From DATARH01 sp050246595 (GTDB lineage Bacteria; Pseudomonadota; Alphaproteobacteria; ATCC43930; CGMCC-115725): a stretch of 64,000 nt of DNA. Below are positions 48,152 through 55,760 of this stretch, in pieces. Every line of letters begins with the position of its first letter. The first letter of the stretch is position 1. Location: the NCBI GenBank assembly GCA_050246595.1, contig JBFWVT010000018.1:6823-70822 (forward strand). Direction: 5' to 3'. The position numbers and the translations under genes were made by a program. Below the pieces are notes generated by a model. That model saw only the letters and a program-made list of their open reading frames with translations, was not told the origin of the DNA and did not search any database.

Positions 48152-49491
48152 GGTGCTGCTCCAATCAAATGGGAGGCGCCGGCGGCAACAAAGCGCATCG
48201 GGCGGACCGAGCCGATCGCGGTCGATCCGTTCCCGCCGGCTTCGATTGCGGGCGCGGCGTCGAAACGGACCGGCGCATAGCAGGCGGCGCGGCCACGACC
48301 CGGCGCCTCGATCAATACATCCTCAACCCGGCCGACCCGCCGCGCCAGTTGGGCCGCGAGGGCCGACGCCGCGGCTTCGCGCAACCGCGCCGCGCGGTCG
48401 CGAATGACGGCGGGCGCCAGTTGCGGCATCCGCGCCGCCGGCGTGCCGGGCCGCGGGCTGTACGGGAATACATGGACAAAGCCGAGACCGGCCTGCTCGA
48501 TCAGATCTGATGTGTTGCGGAACATCGCCTCGGTCTCGGTCGGGAAGCCGGCGATCAAATCGGCGCCGAGCATGATCTCCGGGCGCAGCGCGCGGGCGCG
48601 CTCCGCCGCCGCTATCGCCTGGGCGCGGCTGTGCCGGCGTTTCATGCGCTTAAGGATCAGATCGTCGCCGGACTGAAGCGACAGGTGCAGATGCGGCATC
48701 AATCGTGGTTCATTGGCGATCAGCCCCCAGAGGCCGTCGTCGATCTCGCTCGGGTCGAGCGAGGACAGGCGCAGACGGGGCAGCTCGGGAACCGCAGCGA
48801 GAAGCAAGCGAACCATTCGCCCCAGACCGGGTCGGTCCGGCAGGTCGGCGCCGTATGCAGTCAGGTCCACGCCGGTCAGCACGATCTCGTTTGTGCCGCC
48901 GGCAACAAGATCGCGCGCTTGCTCGACAATCGCATCGAGCGGCACCGAGCGGCTCGGGCCGCGGGCATACGGGATGATGCAGAACGTGCAGCGGTGGTCG
49001 CAACCCTGCTGCACCTGAAGATAGGCGCGGGCGCGGAGACCCTCACCCGCCCTCGGGCTCCGCCCTCGGGCACCCTCTCCCGCAATGCGGGAGAGGGTTG
49101 GAGAGCCGGAACACTCGCTTCCCCTCTCCCGCAATGCGGGAGAGGGGGGACCGGCGGCATTGGCCGCCGGTGGGTGAGGGGCGGCAACGGCGTAGCTCTC
49201 CGGCCGCAGCTTGGCCGTATTGTCGAGGACGAGATCGACCTCGCCGAGCGCGGCATAGCGCTCCGGCGCCAGGGTCGCGGCGCAGCCGGTGACGATGATG
49301 CGCGCGCCCGGATGCTCGCGCCGCGCCCGCCTTATCGCCTGCCGTGCCTGCCGCTCGGCTTCTTCGGTCACCGCGCAGGTATTGACGATGATCGCGTCGC
49401 CGAGACCGGCGGCACCGGCCGCGCCGCGAATGACCTCGCTCTCGAAGGCGTTCAGCCGACAGCCGAAGGTGATGATCTCAAGACCCGGCAT
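48148..49491 (-). CDS. mtaB: tRNA t6A37 methylthiotransferase MtaB with an in-frame repeat insertion
   Basis: 447 residues. The N-terminal cluster cysteines are Cys11 (TFGCRLNAFES), Cys39 (IIVNTCAVTEEA) and Cys70 (IIVTGCAA). The radical-SAM triad is Cys164, Cys168 and Cys171 (QGCDHRCTFCIIPYARG). It adds a methylthio group to t6A at position 37 of tRNAs. Between residues 104 and 151, just before the radical-SAM domain, lies a Pro/Ser/Arg/Gly-rich stretch (PPSPALRERGSECSG, PTLSRIAGEGARGR). It is encoded by a palindromic repeat and absent from the family. The frame is kept. It overlaps ftsY and lies 3 bp from dapF. Confidence 0.93.
   Translation of the reverse strand: MPGLEIITFGCRLNAFESEVIRGAAGAAGLGDAIIVNTCAVTEEAERQARQAIRRARREHPGARIIVTGCAATLAPERYAALGEVDLVLDNTAKLRPESYAVAAPHPPAANAAGPPSPALRERGSECSGSPTLSRIAGEGARGRSPRAGEGLRARAYLQVQQGCDHRCTFCIIPYARGPSRSVPLDAIVEQARDLVAGGTNEIVLTGVDLTAYGADLPDRPGLGRMVRLLLAAVPELPRLRLSSLDPSEIDDGLWGLIANEPRLMPHLHLSLQSGDDLILKRMKRRHSRAQAIAAAERARALRPEIMLGADLIAGFPTETEAMFRNTSDLIEQAGLGFVHVFPYSPRPGTPAARMPQLAPAVIRDRAARLREAAASALAAQLARRVGRVEDVLIEAPGRGRAACYAPVRFDAAPAIEAGGNGSTAIGSVRPMRFVAAGASHLIGAAP
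49040..49180. repeat. Palindromic repeat element inside mtaB
   Basis: The ends ccctcaccc (49040-49048) and gggtgaggg (49172-49180) are inverted. Inside are two near-identical hairpins, ccctctcccgc-aat-gcgggagaggg (49073-49097) and a longer one (49121-49147). The structure is that of a mobile intergenic repeat, yet it lies within an open coding frame. The inserted length is about 147 bp (49 codons). Confidence 0.9.
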
Positions 49492-49494
49492 GTT

Positions 49495-50373
49495 TCACAG
49501 ACCGAGCCGGCACAGACCGAACCGGGCCGGATCGAACGAACCTTCGAAGACCAGCGCCGCCGGGCCGGTCATGACGATTTGACCGGGCCTGCCGTCTGCG
49601 TCCTCGCGCCAGAGGATGTCGAGTTCGCCGCCGTCCAGCACCACAATCGCCCGCCTCCCGGTCAGCCCGCTTCGATGTGCGGCGACGAGAGCGGCGCAGG
49701 CGCCGCTGCCGCAGGCGCGCGTGATGCCGGCGCCGCGCTCCCAGACTCGCAGCCGGATTCGGTCGCCGCGCGGGCCGGCGGGCTGCAGCGTGGCGACGCC
49801 GATATTGGCGCGCTCGGGAAACAGCGGATCATGTTCGAGACGCGGCCCGAGTGTCGCCAGATCGACCGAATCGGCGTCGGCGACAAAAAACGTCGCGTGC
49901 GGGTTGCCGATATTTGTGCAGACCGGGCCGGCGAGCGGGCCGCAAGCCACATCGGCGCGCAGCGTGCTGGTGTGGCGGGCCAGCGGGATGTCGCGCCATT
50001 CCGTGCGCGGCGTCCCCATATCGACGGCAACGTTCCCGTCCGCCAGCAGCGCCGCGTCGAGCAGCCCGGCGCGGGTTTGCAGCCGTACCCGGCTTGCCCC
50101 GCTTTCCTGGCCGATCAGCCAGGCGACGCAGCGGGTGCCGTTGCCGCAGGCGCCGGCCTCGCTGCCATCGGGATTGAAGAAGCGGACGGAAGCATCGGCA
50201 ATCGAAGCAGGTGCCGGTTCGATGACGATCAGCTGGTCGCAGCCGATGCCGGTATGGCGGTCGGCGAGCGCGCGGGCGGCGGCGGCATCGATGGCGAGCG
50301 GGTCGCGGCGGGCGTCCAGCATGACAAAATCGTTGCCGAGCCCGTGCATTTTGCGGAAAGTGATCCTGCGCAT
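49495..50373 (-). CDS. dapF: Diaminopimelate epimerase
   Basis: 292 residues from ATG 50373 (MRRITFRKMHGLGNDFVMLD). The two catalytic cysteines are in EAGACGNGTRCVA and ITRACGSGACAALVAAH. It converts LL- to meso-diaminopimelate for lysine and peptidoglycan. It is upstream of mtaB (3 bp), a usual alphaproteobacterial order dapF-mtaB-ftsY. The frame extends upstream to 50415 without similarity. Confidence 0.97.
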   Translation of the reverse strand: MRRITFRKMHGLGNDFVMLDARRDPLAIDAAAARALADRHTGIGCDQLIVIEPAPASIADASVRFFNPDGSEAGACGNGTRCVAWLIGQESGASRVRLQTRAGLLDAALLADGNVAVDMGTPRTEWRDIPLARHTSTLRADVACGPLAGPVCTNIGNPHATFFVADADSVDLATLGPRLEHDPLFPERANIGVATLQPAGPRGDRIRLRVWERGAGITRACGSGACAALVAAHRSGLTGRRAIVVLDGGELDILWREDADGRPGQIVMTGPAALVFEGSFDPARFGLCRLGL

Positions 50374-50441
50374 GTTCCCGCTTATATGGCGGGCGATGCG
50401 GCCCTGTCCAACCAACCCCCCGACCTAACGCAAAACCCTGC

Positions 50442-50984
50442 CTAACGCAAAACCCTGCCGGCATGTTTGGCGCCGCGGGCGGCGTGCCGGGAGCGGCTCG
50501 CCGCGGCGCGGTGCTTTGCCGCGACACGGTTGCGGGAAGCCGTCTTTGCGTGACGGCGCGCGAGCACGGTCTTGCCGCGCGCGTTGCGGACCTGCGCCCG
50601 CACCGTCCGCGACGCGGAAATCTTGCCGCGACCGCTCCTGCCGCGCGCCAGCTTGCTGCGAGGCGATCCGCGCTTGGCGCTGACCGCGGTGCTGCGCGTC
50701 GGCTGCGCCATCGCCCCCTGACTGCCGCTCGCCGCGATCGGCGCGGTCCTGAACCGGTCGGCGCCGGGCTGCGCCATGCGCGACCCGCGGCTGAACGGTG
50801 CGGCCTCGTTGCTGAAATAATTCGGGGCCGAGCTTGGCGCGGTAAAGTTCTTGCTTCCGGGCGGCGGCTCAAAAGCCTGGGCCGGCGCCCCGGCCAGCAC
50901 GCCGCAGATCGTAAGACCGGTTGTCATGAGACCGGCCAGGGCAAGCCGGCGAAGCGCGCGGGCGACGGCGCGGCGCCGCGTCAT
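50442..50984 (-). CDS. Exported very basic hypothetical protein
   Basis: 180 residues from ATG 50984. A signal peptide (RRLALAGLMTTGLTICGVLA, cleavage after AQA) precedes FEPPPGSKNFTAPSSAPNYF. The last 90 residues are extremely Arg/Lys/Ala/Ser-rich (SKRGSPRSKLARGRSGRG-like) with little hydrophobic content. It could bind DNA, RNA or cell-wall polymers outside the cytoplasm, or be disordered. I recognise no family. It overlaps the flavin reductase gene by 4 nt, which supports it as a real gene. The stop is 68 bp from the dapF start. Confidence 0.65.
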   Translation of the reverse strand: MTRRRAVARALRRLALAGLMTTGLTICGVLAGAPAQAFEPPPGSKNFTAPSSAPNYFSNEAAPFSRGSRMAQPGADRFRTAPIAASGSQGAMAQPTRSTAVSAKRGSPRSKLARGRSGRGKISASRTVRAQVRNARGKTVLARRHAKTASRNRVAAKHRAAASRSRHAARGAKHAGRVLR

Positions 50985-51628
50985 CGCTTGCCGTCTTTCC
51001 AGTCGGCGAAGCTGATACGGTCCATCAGGAACAAATCGGTCGTGCGTGCGTACCAGCCGCGGCCGTGCATGCGGCCGATCAGGCGCATCTTCTCGGTGGC
51101 GACGTAATACCGCGTCGGATCGACCAGATCGTCGCGGATATGAATATGGATGACCCGGCCGATTTCGAGGGTCGAGCGCGGCCCGAGCGACACGCCGGTG
51201 ATCCGCTTGCATTCGAAGCTGACCGGTGATTCGGCGATGCGCGGCGGGCGCACCCCGACCGACGGGATCGGGTGCAGATCGGCATGTTCCAGTTCGCCGA
51301 CCGTGTTTGGAAAATCGACGGCGCAGACATTCATGCGCTCGGCGATCGCCTCGTCCACCAGATTGACGACGAATTCGCCGGTATCGCGGATGTTGCGTTC
51401 GGTGTCCTTGTAGCCGTCGCCCGGCGGCGCGTCGGGATCGCCGGGGCTGACCCCGAGCACGACGACCGGCGGCACCGAGCTGACCGCATTGAAAAAGCTG
51501 AACGGCGCGGCGTTGATCCGCCCGCTCGTATCGACCGTTGTCGCCAGCGCGATCGGCCGCGGCACGACCGTGCTGACGAGCAGCTTGTAGGCCTCGTTCG
51601 CCGGGATCGCCGCCACATCGAAATGCAT
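50981..51628 (-). CDS. Flavin reductase-like (FMN-binding split-barrel) protein
   Basis: 215 residues from ATG 51628 (MHFDVAAIPANEAYKLL), with GGAGGGA upstream. VVPRPIALATTVDTSGRINA and APFSFFNAVSSVPPVVVLG form the FMN-binding barrel of the DIM6/NTAB flavin-reductase group. GEFVVNLVDEAIAERMNVCA follows. It may reduce or bind FMN; its partner is unknown. It is first gene of a short minus-strand run (flavin reductase, basic exported protein) and may be read on into dapF. Confidence 0.9.
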   Translation of the reverse strand: MHFDVAAIPANEAYKLLVSTVVPRPIALATTVDTSGRINAAPFSFFNAVSSVPPVVVLGVSPGDPDAPPGDGYKDTERNIRDTGEFVVNLVDEAIAERMNVCAVDFPNTVGELEHADLHPIPSVGVRPPRIAESPVSFECKRITGVSLGPRSTLEIGRVIHIHIRDDLVDPTRYYVATEKMRLIGRMHGRGWYARTTDLFLMDRISFADWKDGKR

Positions 51629-51850
51629 CCATTCCCTCCGCGGGTAGCGCACGGCCGCGCGCGCAGCCGGCTTTTCCCAGCATAGTGCCAAAATCACCGC
51701 TGACCAGCCTCTCGCCGCTGGACACTACGCCCGGCTCGTACCAGATATAGGCGGCTGCCGCATCGAGAGGCCGGCCGGGCCGACGCGATCCGATCAGGCT
51801 TGTCTTTGGGGGGTAGTTGTTACGTCCTCGCGGCGAATGCCGCGGTAAAT

Positions 51851-51891
51851 GCGTCCTTAGCTCAACTGGATAGAGCACCAGACTGCGGATC
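51851..51891 (+). pseudogene. 5' half of a tRNA-Arg, truncated in the anticodon stem
   Basis: The acceptor strand gcgtcct, D-arm gctc...gagc and anticodon arm ccaga-ctgcgga-tc are in register, with anticodon GCG (Arg) by position. At 51892 the expected 3' stem is replaced by aaaaaatttgg, and no T-arm or 3' acceptor follows. The rest of the gene is missing in this window. An element integrating into the anticodon region would leave this pattern. Confidence 0.7.
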
Positions 51892-52013
51892 AAAAAATTT
51901 GGTGCCGCACGGTGCCTCATCGTGCATCGCAAGCCTTTGCCCTTATTGAAGCAATCGCCTCACGGCGTATGGCGCCACATGGTGTGGCGTCGGTACCCAC
52001 GGGTTTTCTGCGA

Positions 52014-52196
52014 CTAGGCCGTGTGGACGGATTTCGCCCAAATAAAGGTGCAAGCGAGGGAGATGAGGACGGCGAAGTTTTGCGTAGTTTTCTCACAGCG
52101 CAAGGCGATCCGCTTGAAGCGCTTGAGTTTGCCGATGGTCTGCTCGATGCGGGCGCGGCCTTTATAGGAAGCGCCGGGGAAGAATGGGAGCGCGTC
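52014..52196 (-). mobile_element. Truncated IS5-type transposase, C-terminal end
   Basis: The minus-strand frame ending at 52014 reads YKGRARIEQTIGKLKRFKRI, then ALRCEKTTQNF and FIWAKSVHTA. This is the C-terminal end of an IS5-family DDE transposase, including the second Glu region. The N-terminal two thirds are gone. It meets an oppositely oriented fragment at about 52196. Confidence 0.75.
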
Positions 52197-52503
52197 CCGT
52201 CCCGCCATCCCGCCCAAACGTACCGATGCGCCCGTCGCCTGCCCGGAGTGGATCGACAACAACCGTCACCTCGTCGAGAAATTGTGGGCACGGCTGAAAG
52301 AATGGCGCGCCGTCGCCACCCGATACGAAAAGACCGCGTGTTCCTTTCTCGGCGTCCTCTGCCTCGCCGCTACAGCCGATTGGCTCAAGTCATCAAGCCC
52401 TAAAGGCCCTGGGCTGACGCGACCGAGATTACGTCTGAAGCGCCCGGAATTTGGGCATATGGTCCGGACCTGTACAAAATTACGGCACAAAGGCCGGCGC
52501 TGA
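52197..52503 (+). mobile_element. Second truncated IS5-like transposase, opposite orientation
   Basis: The plus-strand frame reads PAIPPKRTDAPVACPEWIDN, then HLVEKLWARLKEWRAVATRY and EKTACSFLGVLCLAA. It is the C-terminal end of an IS5-like transposase different from the fragment at 52014. No start codon or N-terminal domain is present. The two fragments are joined head to head. Confidence 0.7.
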
Positions 52504-52527
52504 TCAGGAATCAAGCGTCCCGGCTCT

Positions 52528-52543
52528 TGGCATGGAGATTGCT
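52528..52543 (+). promoter_or_regulatory. Sigma-54-type promoter of the urt-ure cluster
   Basis: TGGCATGGAGATTGCT has GG at -24 and GC at -12 with the required 10-bp spacing, close to the TGGCAC-N5-TTGCA consensus. It lies about 52 bp before the urtA ATG. It implies RpoN plus an activator such as NtrC, which fits urea use under nitrogen limitation. Upstream activator sites could not be identified; the IS scar begins 25 bp upstream. Confidence 0.7.
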
Positions 52544-52594
52544 GACCTTGTGCTGGGGCGCCGCGTTGCCGCGGCACAAGGGAGCAGAGCCGTT

Positions 52595-53956
52595 ATGTCG
52601 ATCAGCCAATCGAAACTGTCACGCCGTGCCCTTGGGCGGCTGGGGGTCGCCGCTGCAACGCTTGCCGCGATGGGCGCGAGCAAGGCCGTCGGCTCGCCGG
52701 CGCGGGCACAGACCGGGGCACCGGCAGCCGCTTCCCCCGGCGGCGGTACGATCAAGGTCGGCGTGCTGCACTCGCTGTCCGGAACGATGGCAATCAGCGA
52801 GACGACGCTAAAGGACGTCATGCTGATGCTGATCGCCGAGCAGAACAGGAACGGCGGCTTGCTCGGCAGGAAACTGGAAGCGGTCGTCGTCGATCCGGCG
52901 TCGAACTGGCCGCTTTTCGCCGAGAAGGCGCGGCAGTTGCTGTCGGCCGACAAATGCGCCGCGGTGTTCGGCTGCTGGACCTCGGTGTCGCGCAAATCGG
53001 TGCTGCCGGTTTTTGAGGAGCTGAACGGCATCCTGTTCTATCCGGTGCAGTACGAGGGCCAGGAGTGCAGCCGTAACGTATTCTATACCGGCGCCGCCCC
53101 GAACCAGCAGGCGATCCCGGCGGTCGATTACCTGATGTCGGAGGAGAAGGTCGAGCGCTGGGTGCTGGCCGGCACCGATTACGTTTATCCGCGCACAACC
53201 AACCAGATCCTCGAAGCCTATCTGAAGCTGAAAGGCGTCAAACCGGACGATATTCTTATCAATTACACGCCGTTCGGCCACTCCGACTGGCAGAACATCG
53301 TCGCGCAGATCAAGAAATTCGGCTCGGCCGGAAGAAAGACCGCGGTGGTCTCGACGATCAACGGCGACGCCAATGTGCCGTTCTACAAGGAGCTGGGCAA
53401 CCAGGGAATCAAGGCGACCGACATCCCGGTCGTCGCGTTCAGCGTCGGCGAGGAGGAATTGGCCGGGCTCGACACCAAGCCGTTGGTCGGCCACCTCGCG
53501 GCGTGGAACTACTTCCAGAGCGTCGATACGCCGGAAAACAAGGAATTCATCGACACCTGGCACAAATTCACCGGGAAGCCGAACCGCACGACCAACGATC
53601 CGATGGAAGCGCACCATATCGGTTTCAATATGTGGCTGAAGGGGGTCGAAAAGGCCGGCACGACCGAACCCGACGCGGTCATCGACGCGATGATCGGCGT
53701 GTCGGTGCCGAACCTGTCCGGCGGTTATTCGGCGATGATGCCGAACCACCATATCACAAAGCCGGTGCTGATCGGCGAAATCCAGGGCGACGGTCAGTTC
53801 AACACTGTGTCGCAGACGCCCGGCCTCGTAGTCGCGCAGGAGTGGTCGCCCTATGTTGCCGATACCGCGGATCTGATCGGCGACTGGCGTCCGCCGCTGC
53901 GCTGCGGCGCCTTCAACGTAAAGACCGGTAAATGCACCGCGGTCGGCAAGGCGTAA
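52595..53956 (+). CDS. urtA: Urea ABC transporter, substrate-binding protein
   Basis: 453 residues from ATG 52595 with AAGGGAG upstream. The N-terminus (SRRALGRLG plus a weak hydrophobic stretch, cleavage after ARA) looks like a Tat signal. The mature part is a type I periplasmic binding protein: IKVGVLHSLSGTMAISE, FGCWTSVSRKSVLPVF, LFYPVQYEGQECSRNVFYTG, ending CGAFNVKTGKC. It captures urea. First gene of urtABCDE. Confidence 0.96.
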   Translation: MSISQSKLSRRALGRLGVAAATLAAMGASKAVGSPARAQTGAPAAASPGGGTIKVGVLHSLSGTMAISETTLKDVMLMLIAEQNRNGGLLGRKLEAVVVDPASNWPLFAEKARQLLSADKCAAVFGCWTSVSRKSVLPVFEELNGILFYPVQYEGQECSRNVFYTGAAPNQQAIPAVDYLMSEEKVERWVLAGTDYVYPRTTNQILEAYLKLKGVKPDDILINYTPFGHSDWQNIVAQIKKFGSAGRKTAVVSTINGDANVPFYKELGNQGIKATDIPVVAFSVGEEELAGLDTKPLVGHLAAWNYFQSVDTPENKEFIDTWHKFTGKPNRTTNDPMEAHHIGFNMWLKGVEKAGTTEPDAVIDAMIGVSVPNLSGGYSAMMPNHHITKPVLIGEIQGDGQFNTVSQTPGLVVAQEWSPYVADTADLIGDWRPPLRCGAFNVKTGKCTAVGKA

Positions 53957-54047
53957 GATGATCTGCGGGTCGGGGGTGCGGGCCGGGGTGCTGATTGGAC
54001 CGAATAATGAGGTAGTAACCACACGCTCCAGCGAGGTAATGCACCAT

Positions 54048-54157
54048 TACCCCTCTCCGCCCTTCAGGGGGGAGGGTGAGGTGGGTGTCGGCCGGCGCTC
54101 TGGAATCCCCCACCTCACCCCAACCCTCTCCGCTCCCAGGGACGGAGAGGGAGCATT
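54048..54157. repeat. Intergenic repeat, family B, copy 2, upstream of urtB
   Basis: It is the reverse orientation of the element at 14512-14650, sharing ggaatcccccacctcacccc and the flanking CT-rich palindromes. Its right end forms the hairpin ccctctccg (54124-54132) with cggagaggg (54143-54151). This arm contains the best ribosome-like site before the urtB signal peptide. Confidence 0.9.
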
Positions 54158-55760
54158 GCTGCCTTGTGTCGGCTTGTTCATTTTCATTGCGCTGCTGCTT
54201 TTCGCGGTGCTGGCGCCGGTATGCGCGCAGGCGCAGGACCGGGACGCCGCACTGGCGGCGCTCGCCTCCGGCAATTACGACAGGGTCCGCCAGGGGATCG
54301 ATCGGCTCGCGACCTCCGGCGATCCGCGCGCCGCCGAGGTGATCGGCGCGTTGCAGGACGGCAGATTGCATGTCGGTCCGAACAAGACGCTGTTCATCAA
54401 GACCGCGACCGGCATCGTTGCCGCCGATACCGGAGAGCCGGCTCCGGATGTTTCCGCCGCGGCGCTGAAGCCGGTGCGCGTGAACAACCCGGTGCGCAAC
54501 GCGATTGCGGCGGCGCTCGGCGGTTTGCGCCTGTTCTCGCCCGATCCGGCGTTGCGGCTCGACGCGGCGGAGGCGGTGTTCCAGTCGCGCGACCCGAATT
54601 CGCTGGCGGCGCTCGACAAGGCCCTGGCGACGGAAACCGACCAGGCGGTCACGGAACGGCTGCAACAGGCGCGTGCTGCTGCCCTGCTTGCCACACCGGA
54701 TGCCTCGGTCGAAGACCGGATTGCGGCGATCGCGGTGCTGCGCGAGCGGGGCGATCTGGCCGCGCGCGGTCTGCTCGCGAATGTGGCGGAGCCACAACCG
54801 GAGGCCGTCGCGACCGCTGCCCGCGAGGCCGTCGCCGCGATCGACCGCCAGCTGCGCATGTGGAGCATCGCGCAGAACCTCTATTACGGAGTCAGTCTCG
54901 GCTCGGTGCTGCTGTTGGCGGCATCGGGTCTGGCGATCACGTTCGGCGTCATGGGGGTCATCAACATGGCGCATGGCGAGATGGTCATGATCGGCGCCTA
55001 TACGACCTTTGTCGTGCAGCAGGCGATGCGCGCCTGTCTCCCCGAATTCTACGCCGCCAATCTGCTCGTCGCGGTGCCGGCCGCCTTTCTCGTCGCCGGG
55101 CTGATCGGCATCGCGATCGAACGCAGCCTGATCCGCTGGCTTTACGGAAGACCGCTCGAAACGCTGCTCGCGACCTGGGGTTTGTCGCTGATCTTGCAGC
55201 AGGCCGTCCGCTCGATCTTCGGCGCCAACAACCGCGATGTCGATACGCCGGGCTGGATGAGCGGCGTCACGCAGCTCGGCGGGCTGACCCTGACCTGGAA
55301 CCGGATGTACATCATCCTGTTCGCGATCCTTGTCCTGGCCGCACTGGCCGCAATCCTGCGCTTCACGGAATTCGGGCTGCGCATGCGGGCGGTGACGCAA
55401 AATCGCCGGATGGCGGCGGCGATGGGCATCCGCACGCCGTGGATCGACGCGTTGACCTTTGGTCTCGGGTCCGGGGTGGCCGGGATGGCCGGAGTCGCGC
55501 TGAGCCAGATCGACAACGTCTCGCCCAATCTCGGCCAGGGCTACATCATCGACAGCTTTATGGTCGTCGTGTTCGGCGGGGTCGGCAATCTGTGGGGCGC
55601 GGCGCTCGGCGCGCTGAGCCTCGGGGTCCTGAACAAGTTTCTCGAACCCTATGCCGGCGCGGTGCTCGGCAAGATTTTTGTTCTGATCCTGCTGATCCTG
55701 TTCATCCAGGGACGCCCGCGCGGTCTGTTCCCGCTCAAGGGACGGGCGGTGGAGGCATGA
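54156..55760 (+). CDS. urtB: Urea ABC transporter, permease UrtB
   Basis: 534 residues from TTG 54156, chosen because GGAGAGGGAG precedes it and a signal peptide follows at once (LFIFIALLLFAVLAPVCAQA). ATGs at 54039 and 53958 would add residues encoded by an intergenic repeat. Residues 25-240 are a helical periplasmic domain typical of UrtB. The LivH-like permease follows, with VINMAHGEMVMIGAYTTFV and FGGVGNLWGAALGALSLGVL. It overlaps urtC by 4 nt. Confidence 0.9.
   Translation: MLPCVGLFIFIALLLFAVLAPVCAQAQDRDAALAALASGNYDRVRQGIDRLATSGDPRAAEVIGALQDGRLHVGPNKTLFIKTATGIVAADTGEPAPDVSAAALKPVRVNNPVRNAIAAALGGLRLFSPDPALRLDAAEAVFQSRDPNSLAALDKALATETDQAVTERLQQARAAALLATPDASVEDRIAAIAVLRERGDLAARGLLANVAEPQPEAVATAAREAVAAIDRQLRMWSIAQNLYYGVSLGSVLLLAASGLAITFGVMGVINMAHGEMVMIGAYTTFVVQQAMRACLPEFYAANLLVAVPAAFLVAGLIGIAIERSLIRWLYGRPLETLLATWGLSLILQQAVRSIFGANNRDVDTPGWMSGVTQLGGLTLTWNRMYIILFAILVLAALAAILRFTEFGLRMRAVTQNRRMAAAMGIRTPWIDALTFGLGSGVAGMAGVALSQIDNVSPNLGQGYIIDSFMVVVFGGVGNLWGAALGALSLGVLNKFLEPYAGAVLGKIFVLILLILFIQGRPRGLFPLKGRAVEA

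Noticed and set aside
51851..51930. Complete tRNA gene
   Set aside because: The 3' anticodon strand, T-arm and acceptor strand do not follow, so only the 5' half is supported.
51897..51930. NtrC-type activator sites near ggtgccgcacggtgc
   Set aside because: The GGTGC pieces are direct rather than a dyad, and they lie about 600 bp from the sigma-54 promoter with IS remnants between.
53958..54155. N-terminal extension of UrtB from ATG 53958 or 54039
   Set aside because: Most of it is encoded by an intergenic repeat and precedes a good signal peptide. It is kept only as an alternative start.
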